Shown: in pieces, positions 10,318 through 19,150 of the stretch
Layout of the letters: each line of letters opens with the position of its first letter
Position numbering within the stretch: position 1 is the stretch's first letter
Origin: Pseudogulbenkiania sp. MAI-1
GTDB lineage: Bacteria > Pseudomonadota > Gammaproteobacteria > Burkholderiales > Chromobacteriaceae
DNA: 64,000 nucleotides
Direction of reading: 5' to 3'
Assembly (NCBI RefSeq): GCF_000527175.1
Contig: NZ_AZUR01000001.1
Coordinates: 965,011 to 1,029,010, forward strand
The notes under the pieces: generated by a model
Databases searched by the model: none
What the model saw: the letters and a program-made list of their open reading frames with translations, nothing else
What the model was told of the DNA's origin: nothing
Translations under genes and position numbers: made by a program

Positions 10318-10381
10318 CCCGGGAGCAGGTGCTCCCGGGGCATTACTGAATGTGCGTCACCGTTTCCCGAGGAGACGGTGA
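10318..10381 (+). other. Tandem hairpins between sucB and lpd
   Basis: Two stem-loops fill the gap. CCCGGGAGC (10318-10326) pairs with GCTCCCGGG (10331-10339). TCACCGTTTCC (10357-10367) pairs with GGAGACGGTGA (10371-10381), with one G-U pair and a three-base loop. Neither is followed by a T-run. They may protect or process the mRNA between the genes. Confidence 0.5.
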
Positions 10382-10436
10382 TGCGGATCTGGCTTGGTCA
10401 ACGACGGGCCGGACTCCGCGAAACAGGGGAATTCTC

Positions 10437-11873
10437 ATGAGTCAGCAGTTTGACGTCGTCGTCATCGGCGGTGGTCCCGGCGGCTATGTGGCCGCCATCC
10501 GTGCGGCGCAGCTGGGCTTCACCACAGCTTGCGTCGACGCTTACAAGAATCCGGAAGGCAAGCCGTCGCTCGGCGGTACCTGCCTGAACGTCGGTTGTAT
10601 TCCGTCCAAGGCGCTGCTGCAGTCGTCGGAAAACTTCCACGCGGTGCAACACGACTTTGCCAAGCACGGCATCACGGTCGAAGGCGCCAAGATGGACGTG
10701 GCCGAGATGCTCAAGCGCAAGGACGGCATCATCACCAAGAACGCTGGTGGTATCGCCTTCCTGTTCAAGAAGAACAAGGTCGCGAACATCCACGGCCTGG
10801 CTTCCCTGAAGGGCCGCCAGGGCGAGCGCTGGGTGATCGAGGTGAGCGACAACGGCGCCGTGGTCGATACCCTGGAAGCCACCCACGTCATCATCGCCAC
10901 CGGTTCCAACCCGCGTCAGCTGCCGGGCACCCCGGTGAACAATGTCAACGTGCTCGACAACGCCGGCGCGCTGGCGCTGACCGAAGTGCCGAAGCGCCTG
11001 GGCGTGATCGGCGCCGGCGTGATCGGCCTGGAAATGGGCAGCGTGTGGAAGCGCCTGGGCGCCGAGGTGACCATCCTCGAGGCGCTGCCGACCTTCCTCG
11101 CCGCCGCCGACCAGCAGATCGCCAAGGAAGCGTTCAAGACGCTGACCAAGGATACCGGCCTCGACATCCAGCTCGGTGTGAAGATCGGTGAGATCAAGAA
11201 CCGCCCGGGCAGCACCGTCACCGTCAACTACGAAGTGAATGGCGAAGCCAAGGTGGCCGAGTTCGACAAGCTGATCGTGTCGATCGGCCGCGTGCCGAAC
11301 ACCGCCGGCCTGGGCGGCGAGGCCGTCGGCCTGCAGATGGACGAGCGCGGTTTCGTGGTGGTGGACGATCACTGCCACACCAACCTGCCGAACGTCTGGG
11401 CCATCGGCGACGTGGTGCGTGGCCCGATGCTGGCGCACAAGGCGTCGGAAGAGGGCGTGGCCGTGGCCGAACGCATCGCCGGCCAGAAGCCGCACGTGGA
11501 CTTCGGCGTGATCCCGTGGGTGATCTACACCTCGCCGGAAATCGCCTGGGTCGGCAAGACCGAAGAGCAGCTCAAGGCTGAAGGCATCGAGTACAAGAAG
11601 GGTACTTCCGGCTTCGCCGCCAACGGCCGCGCGCTGGGCCTGGGCCAGGCGCAAGGTACCGTCAAGGTGCTGGCCTGCGCCAAGACCGACCGCATCCTGG
11701 GCCTGCACATGATCGGCCCGATGGTGTCCGAGCTGGTGACCGAAGGCGTGGTGTCGATGGAGTTCAAGGCCGCCAGCGAAGACCTGGCCCGCATCGTCCA
11801 TGCCCACCCGTCGCTGTCGGAAGTGGTACACGAGGCTGCCCTGGCGGCCGACAAGCGCGCGCTGCACGGCTGA
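10437..11873 (+). CDS. lpdA: Dihydrolipoyl dehydrogenase (E3)
   Basis: FAD enzyme that reoxidises the dihydrolipoyl arm of SucB using NAD+; 478 residues. It shows the FAD-binding VVVIGGGPGGYVAA start, the redox disulfide GGTCLNVGCIPSK, the NAD-binding GVIGAGVIGLEMG and the C-terminal His-Glu dyad in HAHPSLSEVVHE. The ATG at 10437 has AGGGGA upstream. An in-frame ATG at 10350 would put the hairpins inside the coding region and is rejected. Confidence 0.95.
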   Translation: MSQQFDVVVIGGGPGGYVAAIRAAQLGFTTACVDAYKNPEGKPSLGGTCLNVGCIPSKALLQSSENFHAVQHDFAKHGITVEGAKMDVAEMLKRKDGIITKNAGGIAFLFKKNKVANIHGLASLKGRQGERWVIEVSDNGAVVDTLEATHVIIATGSNPRQLPGTPVNNVNVLDNAGALALTEVPKRLGVIGAGVIGLEMGSVWKRLGAEVTILEALPTFLAAADQQIAKEAFKTLTKDTGLDIQLGVKIGEIKNRPGSTVTVNYEVNGEAKVAEFDKLIVSIGRVPNTAGLGGEAVGLQMDERGFVVVDDHCHTNLPNVWAIGDVVRGPMLAHKASEEGVAVAERIAGQKPHVDFGVIPWVIYTSPEIAWVGKTEEQLKAEGIEYKKGTSGFAANGRALGLGQAQGTVKVLACAKTDRILGLHMIGPMVSELVTEGVVSMEFKAASEDLARIVHAHPSLSEVVHEAALAADKRALHG

Positions 11874-11895
11874 TCCGTCAGACGTCGTAATCCAG

Positions 11896-11916
11896 ACCGC
11901 CCGCCTGGCGGGCGGT
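11896..11916 (+). other. Intercistronic hairpin between lpd and sucC
   Basis: ACCGCCCGC (11896-11904) and GCGGGCGGT (11908-11916) form a perfect nine-base-pair stem with a three-base loop. No T-run follows. It belongs to the same series as the hairpins after gltA, sucA and sucB. Confidence 0.5.
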
Positions 11917-11983
11917 ACAGAATCCCAGGCATAGCAAGGTGGGCCGCAAGGTCCGCCGACTATCCACCGAAAGGAAACCATAG

Positions 11984-13153
11984 ATGAACCTGCACGAATA
12001 CCAAGCGAAAGAGCTGCTGGCCAAGTACGGCCTGCCGGTGCAACAAGGCATTCTGGCTCACACGCCGGAAGAAGCCGCTGCCGCTTACGACAAGCTGGGC
12101 GGCAAGTTTGCCGTTGTGAAGGCCCAGGTCCACGCCGGTGGCCGTGGCAAGGCCGGTGGCGTGAAAGTGGTGAAGAGCCGCGAAGAAGCCGCCGAAGTGG
12201 CCAAGGCGCTGATCGGCACCAACCTGGTGACCTATCAGACCGACGCCGCCGGTCAGCCGGTCAACAGCGTGCTGGTGTGCGAAGACATGTACCCGGTACA
12301 GCGTGAACTGTACCTGGGTGCCGTGGTCGACCGCGGCTCCCAGCGCGTGGTGTTCATGGCCTCCACCGAGGGTGGCGTGGAAATCGAAAAAGTCGCCGAA
12401 GAAACCCCGGAAAAGATCATCAAGGTCGAAGTGGACCCGCTGGTCGGCATGCAGCCGTTCCAGGCGCGCGACACCGCCTTCGCACTGGGCCTGACCGGCA
12501 GCCAGGTGAATGCCTTCACCAAGCTGATGCTGGGCGCCTACGAAGCCTTCATGGCCAACGACTTCGCCCTGTTCGAAGTGAACCCGCTGGCCATCCGCGA
12601 GAACGGCGACCTGGCTTGCGTCGACGCCAAGATCAACCTCGACTCCAACGCCCTGTACCGTCACCCGGAACTGCTGGCCCAGCGCGACAAGTCGCAGGAG
12701 AACGAGCGTGAAGTGAAGGCTTCCGAGTTCGACCTGAACTACGTGGCGCTGGAAGGCAACATCGGCTGCATGGTGAACGGTGCCGGCCTGGCCATGGCCA
12801 CCATGGACATCATCAAGCTGAAGGGCGGCCAGCCGGCCAACTTCCTGGACGTGGGCGGCGGCGCTACCAAGGAGCGAGTGATCGAAGCGTTCAAGCTGAT
12901 CCTGGCCGACTCCTCGGTGAAGGGCGTGCTGATCAACATCTTCGGCGGTATCGTACGTTGCGACATGATCGCCGAAGCGATCATCGCCGCGGTGAAGGAA
13001 GTGAACGTGACCGTGCCGGTGGTTGTGCGCCTGGAAGGCAACAACGCCGAGCTGGGTGCCAAGCTGCTGGACGAATCCGGTCTGAAACTGACCTCCGCCC
13101 AGGGCCTGAACGACGCAGCCGAGAAGATCGTCGCTGCCGTTGCCGCTCTCTAA
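11984..13153 (+). CDS. sucC: Succinyl-CoA synthetase beta subunit (ADP-forming)
   Basis: ATP-grasp subunit that with SucD makes ATP and succinate from succinyl-CoA; 389 residues, the normal length. Recognisable parts are the start MNLHEYQAKELLAKYG, the nucleotide-binding QVHAGGRGKAGGVKV and the C-terminal LDVGGGATKERV and NIFGGIVRCD, which contact the SucD active site. It has an AAAGGAAA ribosome site and lies 27 bases before sucD. Confidence 0.95.
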   Translation: MNLHEYQAKELLAKYGLPVQQGILAHTPEEAAAAYDKLGGKFAVVKAQVHAGGRGKAGGVKVVKSREEAAEVAKALIGTNLVTYQTDAAGQPVNSVLVCEDMYPVQRELYLGAVVDRGSQRVVFMASTEGGVEIEKVAEETPEKIIKVEVDPLVGMQPFQARDTAFALGLTGSQVNAFTKLMLGAYEAFMANDFALFEVNPLAIRENGDLACVDAKINLDSNALYRHPELLAQRDKSQENEREVKASEFDLNYVALEGNIGCMVNGAGLAMATMDIIKLKGGQPANFLDVGGGATKERVIEAFKLILADSSVKGVLINIFGGIVRCDMIAEAIIAAVKEVNVTVPVVVRLEGNNAELGAKLLDESGLKLTSAQGLNDAAEKIVAAVAAL

Positions 13154-13180
13154 TCACCCGCACCGCATAAGGATTTCAAA

Positions 13181-14065
<885 letters not shown>

Positions 14066-14090
14066 GTCGTTAAGACGGGTTGATCCAAGC

Positions 14091-14121
14091 AAAACGCCAC
14101 CGGAAACGGTGGCGTTTTTTT
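14091..14121 (+). terminator. Rho-independent terminator of the TCA operon
   Basis: AAAACGCCACCG and CGGTGGCGTTTT form a 12-bp stem with a GAAA tetraloop and a T-run continuing to 14121. The A-rich opposite flank could also stop the convergent LysR-lipoprotein transcript. Confidence 0.9.
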
Positions 14122-14170
14122 CTTGCCGACGGCTATGGCGATGGACTGCCGTGCTGGGCCGAGGCTCGCT

Positions 14171-14614
14171 TCAGCGGGGCCGGTGCCATTCTCCCTTGCT
14201 GCTGAACGGCAGCGTGCCTAGGCCGTTGAGGCCCTGCAATTGACCGTTGATTTCGTAGTCGAGCGCGCTGTCCGGTCGCTCCAGCAGGCGACCGATCTGC
14301 TTCAGCCAGCGGCGGGTGCTGGTATGCAGCTCGACCTGGATCAGGCTGTCGCTCAGCGGGGGGACCTCGATGGCCTGGGGGCTCACGCCACGCGCCAGCT
14401 TTTCGCCGGCGACGGCCACGTCGAATACCAGCCCCTGCGCCGTCAGCGGACGGTTGTTGGGGTTCTGCACCCGCAGAGTCAGGGTGAAGGTCTGCTCGAA
14501 CAGGGTGCTCTTGCCCGGCTGGATGTCGGCGATCGAGACCTCCGGCTTTTGCCAGGACAGGCTGGCGCAGGCGGTCAGCAACAGGGTGAGCAGCAACAGT
14601 TTCAGGATGCGCAT
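14171..14614 (-). CDS. LEA type 2-like periplasmic lipoprotein
   Basis: A 147-residue predicted lipoprotein: a short hydrophobic signal ends in the lipobox LTAC, so the mature protein starts at a lipidated Cys. The rest has the layout of LEA14/WHy-type beta-sandwich proteins: an early PEVSIADIQPGK, a TLTLRVQNPNNRPL strand pair, then VAVAGEKLARG. The start is chosen for the signal peptide and the GAGGAAA ribosome site; an upstream in-frame start would overlap the LysR gene. It lies 13 bases after that gene on the same strand, suggesting co-transcription. The exact role is unknown. Confidence 0.75.
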   Translation of the reverse strand: MRILKLLLLTLLLTACASLSWQKPEVSIADIQPGKSTLFEQTFTLTLRVQNPNNRPLTAQGLVFDVAVAGEKLARGVSPQAIEVPPLSDSLIQVELHTSTRRWLKQIGRLLERPDSALDYEINGQLQGLNGLGTLPFSSKGEWHRPR

Positions 14615-14627
14615 CGGGTTTCCTCGC

Positions 14628-15518
14628 TTATTCCAGACTACCCAGCATATCGCGCGACATCTGGATCCAGGCGCGCGCGGCGTGTGACAGATAGACATCC
14701 TTTTGCCAGATCAGTGCCAGGTGCCAGATGATCTGTTGCTCGTCGAGCGGAATCACGTCGAACGGCCGGCCGTAGAGCCGGGCCGCCACGCTTTCCGGCA
14801 GCAGGGCGATGCCGAGCCGGGCCTCGACCATGGCGGCGATGAAGTCCCAGTGGGCGCTGCGCCCCGCGATGTTGATGGTTTTGCCTAGGCGGCGAAAGCC
14901 CTCGCTGACTAGGGTGGAGAGCGAGAAGTCCTCCGGGTAGAACACGATCGGCTCGTCGACGATGTCGGCCAGCTTGACGCTGCGCTTGCCGTGCCAGCGC
15001 GATTGGGCCGGGGCGACCAGGCAGAGGCGGTCGCGCACGAAGCTGAAGGTGTTGAATACCTGGCGGTCGACCGGCAGCACTGCCACACCGATTTCCAACT
15101 GGCCCGAGCGGATGTTGCTCTCGATCGAGCGTGCACCGTATTCGACCATCTTCAGTTCGACGTTGGGGTAGTGCGACCGGAACGCGCTGACCACCGGGGC
15201 GAAGAAGGCGCCGCCGACCATCGGCGGCAGGCCGACGATCAGTTCGCCGCAGGTAAGCGCCGACAGGTCGGAGAGCTCGGTTTTCAGGCGGGCCATCGCC
15301 GCCAGGACGTCTTGCCCGCGCTCATAGGCGACCTTGCCGGCGTCACTCAACTGGAAGCTGCGACCCTCGCGGATGATCAACTGCGTGCCCAGTTCTTCTT
15401 CCAATTGCTTGACCATCTTGCTGATGGTGGGCTGGGTGACGAACAGGGCGTCGGCGGCGCGGGTGAAGCTCTGGCGGCGCACCACTTCGATGAAATAACG
15501 CAGAGCCTTGATGTCCAT
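14628..15518 (-). CDS. LysR-family transcriptional regulator
   Basis: A 296-residue regulator. The N-terminal winged helix-turn-helix (1-60) has the classical order IKALRYFIEVVRRQSFTRAA, then FVTQPTISKMVKQLEEELG. The remainder is the two-lobed periplasmic-binding-like effector domain (about 90-290). Its promoter region contains a large inverted repeat (15526-15573) that fits an autoregulatory LysR site, and a -10-like TATACT points the other way into a gene-free region. The target may therefore be the divergent transcript. The effector is unknown. Confidence 0.88.
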   Translation of the reverse strand: MDIKALRYFIEVVRRQSFTRAADALFVTQPTISKMVKQLEEELGTQLIIREGRSFQLSDAGKVAYERGQDVLAAMARLKTELSDLSALTCGELIVGLPPMVGGAFFAPVVSAFRSHYPNVELKMVEYGARSIESNIRSGQLEIGVAVLPVDRQVFNTFSFVRDRLCLVAPAQSRWHGKRSVKLADIVDEPIVFYPEDFSLSTLVSEGFRRLGKTINIAGRSAHWDFIAAMVEARLGIALLPESVAARLYGRPFDVIPLDEQQIIWHLALIWQKDVYLSHAARAWIQMSRDMLGSLE

Positions 15519-15525
15519 GTTGGTG

Positions 15526-15573
15526 CATTCCAGAAATGAATGGCAGTGATAATTTTAATTCATTTCTAGAATG
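15526..15573. promoter_or_regulatory. Candidate LysR operator (inverted repeat)
   Basis: CATTCCAGAAATGAAT (15526-15541) and ATTCATTTCTAGAATG (15558-15573) are inverted repeats matching at 15 of 16 positions, 16 bases apart. They sit just upstream of the LysR start codon and overlap the -35 position of a divergent candidate promoter (TATACT at 15587-15592). That is the usual place for a LysR-type activator site. Confidence 0.5.
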
Positions 15574-15599
15574 AATGGGGGCTGACTATACTACGAGCT

Positions 15600-15944
15600 C
15601 TCCCTGTGTGTTGTGTGTGTTGTGCAGCGGGAGGGTGTGTGGGGTTGGCACGGTTGATCGTCGCGAACCTTCCTCCACGCTGTGGGTCGATACCTGCCAG
15701 TGCTGTTGTCCTTCTGGGGCGTGCTTCAGCCGGACCAGCCTGGCAAGGTTAGACTTGAACGAATGTTGTTCTGGCCCAATCTCTCGGGACAGGACGGGTG
15801 GAATGTCCACCCTAAGGATCTGCGCATTGCCGTCATGCGGCGATGTGGTCAGTTACCGCAGGCGCTGCTTTGCGGGCGTTTTATTGTAGTTCCTCCATAA
15901 ATGAGCGTTGTTAAGGCCGACCATCCCGTCGGCCTTCTTTTTTT
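15600..15944 (+). ncRNA. Candidate structured small RNA divergent from the LysR gene
   Basis: No convincing gene lies here, yet the stretch starts after a -10-like TATACT (15587-15592) and ends at a textbook intrinsic terminator (15913-15944). Several complementary segments are visible: TGCCAG with CTGGCA enclosing GTCC with GGAC (about 15697-15750), the perfect hairpin GGGTGGA-ATG-TCCACCC, and CCGCA with TGCGG. Short open frames are Cys- or Arg-rich and lack a ribosome site. 6S, tmRNA, SRP and RNase P RNA were considered but the known motifs are not evident. The start point is inferred. Confidence 0.35.
15913..15944 (+). terminator. Strong intrinsic terminator without an upstream gene
   Basis: AAGGCCGAC and GTCGGCCTT pair perfectly around CATCCC and are followed by C and seven T. 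It is oriented to end plus-strand transcription, although the nearest convincing plus-strand gene upstream is sucD, which has its own terminator. Confidence 0.8.
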
Positions 15945-15958
15945 CCTGCTCGGCACAT

Positions 15959-15987
15959 AAAAAAACCGGAAGCTAGGCTTCCGGTTT
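15959..15987 (-). terminator. Terminator of the OmpA-family lipoprotein gene
   Basis: On the minus strand AAACCGGAAGC and GCTTCCGGTTT form an 11-bp stem with a three-base loop, followed by a run of T (plus-strand A at 15959-15965). It begins 27 bases after the stop codon. Confidence 0.85.
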
Positions 15988-16013
15988 CGTCATCGTCATG
16001 TCGCCAGGTGGGA

Positions 16014-16670
16014 TCAGGTGGCCTTCGGATTGATCAGGATTTCCACGCGGCGGTTCTTGGCGCGACCTTCCACGGTGGCGTTGCTGGCGATCGGCTGGTT
16101 CTGGCCGTAGCCGACCGGATTGATGCGGCTGCCGGCGACGCCGCGCGATTGCAGGAAGCCGGCGACCGACTGGGCGCGGCGCTGCGACAGCGTCTGGTTG
16201 TAGGCCGGGTTGCCGGTGTTGTCGGTGTGGCCGGCCACGGTGATGGTGGTTTCCGGGTACTGGTTCAGCACGGTGGAGACGTCGGTCAGCGCGCTGCGCA
16301 CGGAGGGCTGCAGGTCGGCGCTGTTGACGGCGAAGGTGATGTTGTCCGGCATGGTCAGCTTGATCTGGTCGCCGACACGGTCGACACCGACCTGGGTGTT
16401 GGCGAGCTTGTCGCGCAGCTGTTTTTCCTGGTAGTCCATGTAGGCGCCCACGCCGGCACCGACGATGCCGCAGCCCAGCGCCGCGTTGCGGGCGCCCTTG
16501 CTGCCATGGGTGGCCGCACCGGCGATGCCGCAGGCGGCGGCGGCGCCGAGGCCGTACATGGCGCTCTTGCTCATTTGGCTTTGCCCGGTCTGCGGGTTGG
16601 TGGTGCAGGCGGCGAGACCGACGCTCAGGGCGACGGCGGCGGTCAGCAGGGTTTTCGGTTGTTTGAACAT
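16014..16670 (-). CDS. OmpA-family peptidoglycan-binding lipoprotein (YiaD-like)
   Basis: A 218-residue outer-membrane lipoprotein. The signal peptide ends in the lipobox LAAC. A glycine-rich zipper region follows (YGLGAAAACGIAGAA to GCGIVGAGVGAYMDY, about 40-80), then the OmpA-like domain with the peptidoglycan-binding GHTDNTGNPAYNQTLSQRRA. Such proteins tether the outer membrane to peptidoglycan. The start has a perfect GGAGG; an upstream in-frame ATG at 16844 would bury the signal peptide. A TATAAT (16803-16808, minus strand) is a likely promoter. Confidence 0.88.
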   Translation of the reverse strand: MFKQPKTLLTAAVALSVGLAACTTNPQTGQSQMSKSAMYGLGAAAACGIAGAATHGSKGARNAALGCGIVGAGVGAYMDYQEKQLRDKLANTQVGVDRVGDQIKLTMPDNITFAVNSADLQPSVRSALTDVSTVLNQYPETTITVAGHTDNTGNPAYNQTLSQRRAQSVAGFLQSRGVAGSRINPVGYGQNQPIASNATVEGRAKNRRVEILINPKAT

Positions 16671-17092
16671 GAGTGCCTCCACGAAGCAGATGTCAATAAT
16701 GAGGGCAGGTGCCGCAAGGCGGCACCGCCGCAGGCTGGGCGGTCGACTTGCTCGGCGGATGAGGCCGCCGGCTCGGTCATGCCGCTGCCATGTCTCGGTC
16801 GGATTATAGCCGCGGAGGGGTGGGCAACCGCCGATTCTTAACATTTGTTAAAAAAACTCTTGGCAGAGCGTATCGCGTTGTGTTGGCGATCGGCTCTGCT
16901 GGGTAGAGCATGGCGTGGCGGGTGCGGGAGCGTGGAAGGGGCCGCGATCCTGACTTGACGGCAGACAGATCCCGGGTTGGCGGGCATAATCGAACAGCCG
17001 CGCAAGGGCGTTCATGGTATCGTCGGATGGCAGTAGACAGCGATTCTACTGTTGCACATAACAGATAGATAATGACCCAGGGAACACAGAAA
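16671..17092. other. Divergent intergenic region, no gene seen
   Basis: About 420 bases between the lipoprotein and thioesterase genes. It contains a hairpin in the lipoprotein leader (GGTGCCGC and GCGGCACC), the minus-strand TATAAT, and a dyad TTAACA-TT-TGTTAA (16838-16851) upstream of it. No convincing coding frame or RNA gene was found. Confidence 0.5.
16803..16808 (-). promoter_or_regulatory. Candidate -10 element of the OmpA-family lipoprotein gene
   Basis: The minus strand reads TATAAT here, about 130 bases before the start codon. No good -35 is visible. The dyad at 16838-16851 lies about 30 bases upstream of it and could bind a regulator. Confidence 0.4.
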
Positions 17093-17581
17093 ATGACTGA
17101 AACGAGCACCCACCCGACGCAACGCGAGCTGGTGATGTCGGTCTTGATGATGCCGGACATGGCGAACTTCTCCGGCAACGTGCACGGTGGCGTGCTGCTG
17201 AAGCTGCTGGACCAGGTGGCCTACGCCTGTGCCAGCCGCTACGCCGGATGCTACGTGGTGACCTTGTCAGTGGACCAGGTGCTGTTCAAGCAGCCGATCC
17301 ACGTCGGCGAACTGGTGACCTTCTACGCCAGCGTCAACCATGTCGGCCGCACTTCGATGGAGGTCGGCATCAAGGTGGTGGCCGAGGACATCCAGAAACG
17401 CACGGTGCGTCATACCAACAGCTGCTACTTCACCATGGTGGCGATGGAGCAGGGCAAGCCGGCAGCGGTGCCGCCGTTGTCGCTGGACACCGAGATCCAT
17501 CGCAAGCGCTTCCGCGACGCCGAGATCCGCAAGCGCATGCGCATGGAAGCCGAGGCGCGCATGAACGAGGCGTTGTCCTGA
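17093..17581 (+). CDS. Acyl-CoA thioesterase (hot-dog fold)
   Basis: About 162 residues. The motif FSGNVHGGVLLKLLDQVAYACASRYAG carries the Asn, His and Asp typical of the YciA/ACOT acyl-CoA hydrolases, followed by the beta strands of one hot-dog domain. It should hydrolyse acyl-CoA in the cytosol; chain-length preference cannot be told. AGGGAA lies nine bases before the ATG at 17093, whereas an in-frame ATG at 17072 has no ribosome site. A basic, helical C-terminal tail (from about 135) is visible. Confidence 0.85.
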   Translation: MTETSTHPTQRELVMSVLMMPDMANFSGNVHGGVLLKLLDQVAYACASRYAGCYVVTLSVDQVLFKQPIHVGELVTFYASVNHVGRTSMEVGIKVVAEDIQKRTVRHTNSCYFTMVAMEQGKPAAVPPLSLDTEIHRKRFRDAEIRKRMRMEAEARMNEALS

Positions 17582-17627
17582 GCAGAGGGGGGACACGCTC
17601 TTGAACGAGAACGAGAGGCTGCTTCGC

Positions 17628-17636
17628 TGTTAGAAT
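17628..17636 (+). promoter_or_regulatory. Extended -10 promoter of the pseudouridine synthase gene
   Basis: TGTTAGAAT followed by CGGC, 27 bases before the start codon. The same TGnTAGAATCG arrangement precedes the M61 peptidase gene and aroC, and a close variant precedes metG. Confidence 0.5.
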
Positions 17637-17663
17637 CGGCCTCTTTTTCATGGTGAGTGCGCC

Positions 17664-18341
17664 GTGTTCGATCTGATTGCCGCCGACCCGCGTTTCTACG
17701 TCATCGCCAAGCACCCCGGCGCGAGCTTTCACCGCCAGGGCGACGAGGCCGGGCTGATGGAGGCATTGCGTGAGCAACTGGCCGACGATGCATTGTGGCC
17801 GGTGCACCGCCTCGATCGATTGACCTCGGGCTTGCTGCTGGTGGCGCGTTCGGCCGAGGTGGCGTCGTGCCTGGGGGACGCCTTCGCCACGCGCGAGGTG
17901 GAGAAGTTCTACCTGGCGCTGTCGGACCGCAAGCCGCAGAAGAAGCAGGGGCTGGTCAAGGGCGACATGGTCAAGGGGCGCGGCGGCGCCTGGCGCCTGC
18001 TGCCGTCGTTGGCCAACCCGGCCGTCACCCAGTTCTTTAGTTTCTCGTTGCAGCCCGGCCTGCGCCTGTTCATCCTGCGCCCGCACAGCGGCAAGACGCA
18101 CCAGCTGCGCGTGGCGCTGAAAAGCCTGTCGGCGCCTATCCTGGGCGACGAGCTGTACGGCGGCACCCCGGCCGACCGGGGCTACCTGCACGCCTACTCG
18201 CTGGCGTTCACGCTAGAGGGGGAGCGTTTCCGTTTCGTCTGTCCGCCACGCCATGGCGAACACTTCACTTCAGAGACCTTGCAGGCCGCGCTGGCGAAGC
18301 CGGAATGGCAGCCCCAGGCGCTGCCCTGGCCGGTTCTTTAG
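17664..18341 (+). CDS. RluA-family RNA pseudouridine synthase
   Basis: Isomerises uridine to pseudouridine in structured RNA; 225 residues. The catalytic aspartate lies in PVHRLDRLTSGLLL and the second conserved block is RPHSGKTHQLRVALKSL. There is no N-terminal S4 domain and the protein is short, which points to the compact RluA-like subfamily rather than RluA, RluC or RluD. The start is GTG. The stop codon overlaps the convergent YdjC-family gene by four bases. The RNA target is not predictable here. Confidence 0.85.
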   Translation: MFDLIAADPRFYVIAKHPGASFHRQGDEAGLMEALREQLADDALWPVHRLDRLTSGLLLVARSAEVASCLGDAFATREVEKFYLALSDRKPQKKQGLVKGDMVKGRGGAWRLLPSLANPAVTQFFSFSLQPGLRLFILRPHSGKTHQLRVALKSLSAPILGDELYGGTPADRGYLHAYSLAFTLEGERFRFVCPPRHGEHFTSETLQAALAKPEWQPQALPWPVL

Positions 18342-19150
18342 CTCCCCAGCTTTGCCGCTTGGACGAACGGCAGCAGCGTGACGTCGTAGCGCTGGCAGTC
18401 TTCCTCGAAAGCGGGGCTCGCCAGGTAGCGGTATTCTTGCTGCCGTACTGAGGCGATCGGGTCGCCGGAATCGTTTGCCGGCAAGCCGGGATGACACATG
18501 ATCAGGCTGCCGTCCGGGCAGTGCCTCAGCCAGCGACGCATCAGGCCCGGGAAATCCGCCTCCGCCGACAGTGAATACAGTCCGCCGAACCAGGATGGCG
18601 TGTGGTAGCCGCGACGTGCTGTCAGACCGGCGAAGCCGGCACACAGCACCTTGAGCACGATGCCCTTGCCCTGGCTGTCCCCTCCGTCGCCGAGCCGGTC
18701 CGGCGCACGCAGGTAGGGCTTGGCGGGCGCGCGCCAGCGCAACGCGATGGCGTCGAACAAGGCGTCACGCACCACCGGCAGGGCGTGCACGTGCTGGTGT
18801 CCGTCGAGGTAGGCCGGCAACCGGCCGAGCGCATCGGCAAAGGCGTCGATCTGGCGCAGCAGCACGTCGCACAACTGCCGACGCGACAGCAGACGCAGCT
18901 GGCTGTGCAGCAGCCAATGGCCGAGCGGTCGGGCGCCGTCGTCGAACGGGTGGGTCAGGTTGCAGTGCAGGCCGATATCGGCATGGTGGGCGTACGGTGA
19001 TAGTTCGCTGGCCAGTGACGGCCACAGCGGCGACAGGCTGAACACGCTGGTGGCGCTCAGCCTCCGGCGCTCCAGCAGCGCGAGAATCCCGGCGCTGATG
19101 GCGGGCGACTGGGCGAAATCGTCGGCGCACAGCGTCAACCGGTGGCTCAT
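18338..19150 (-). CDS. YdjC/ChbG-family carbohydrate deacetylase
   Basis: A 270-residue metal-dependent deacetylase of the YdjC family (ChbG/HpnK relatives). Metal ligands are visible: the Asp pair in TLCADDFAQSPAI, a His in DIGLHCNLTHP, and HQHVH at mid-protein. It probably removes an N-acetyl group from a sugar made or attached by the neighbouring glycosyltransferases. It overlaps the upstream GtrA gene by four bases. The start is placed at the Met before SHRLTLCADDF. Confidence 0.85.
   Translation of the reverse strand: MSHRLTLCADDFAQSPAISAGILALLERRRLSATSVFSLSPLWPSLASELSPYAHHADIGLHCNLTHPFDDGARPLGHWLLHSQLRLLSRRQLCDVLLRQIDAFADALGRLPAYLDGHQHVHALPVVRDALFDAIALRWRAPAKPYLRAPDRLGDGGDSQGKGIVLKVLCAGFAGLTARRGYHTPSWFGGLYSLSAEADFPGLMRRWLRHCPDGSLIMCHPGLPANDSGDPIASVRQQEYRYLASPAFEEDCQRYDVTLLPFVQAAKLGS

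Noticed and set aside
15600..15800. 6S RNA identity for the candidate small RNA
   Set aside because: The 5' end shows only slight resemblance and the expected closing stem with a 3' partner could not be drawn, so the name was not used.
15575..15900. Short plus-strand frames of 104 and 72 codons beside the LysR gene
   Set aside because: One starts upstream of the candidate -10, both lack a ribosome site, and their Cys- and Arg-rich composition looks non-coding. A small RNA is the simpler reading.
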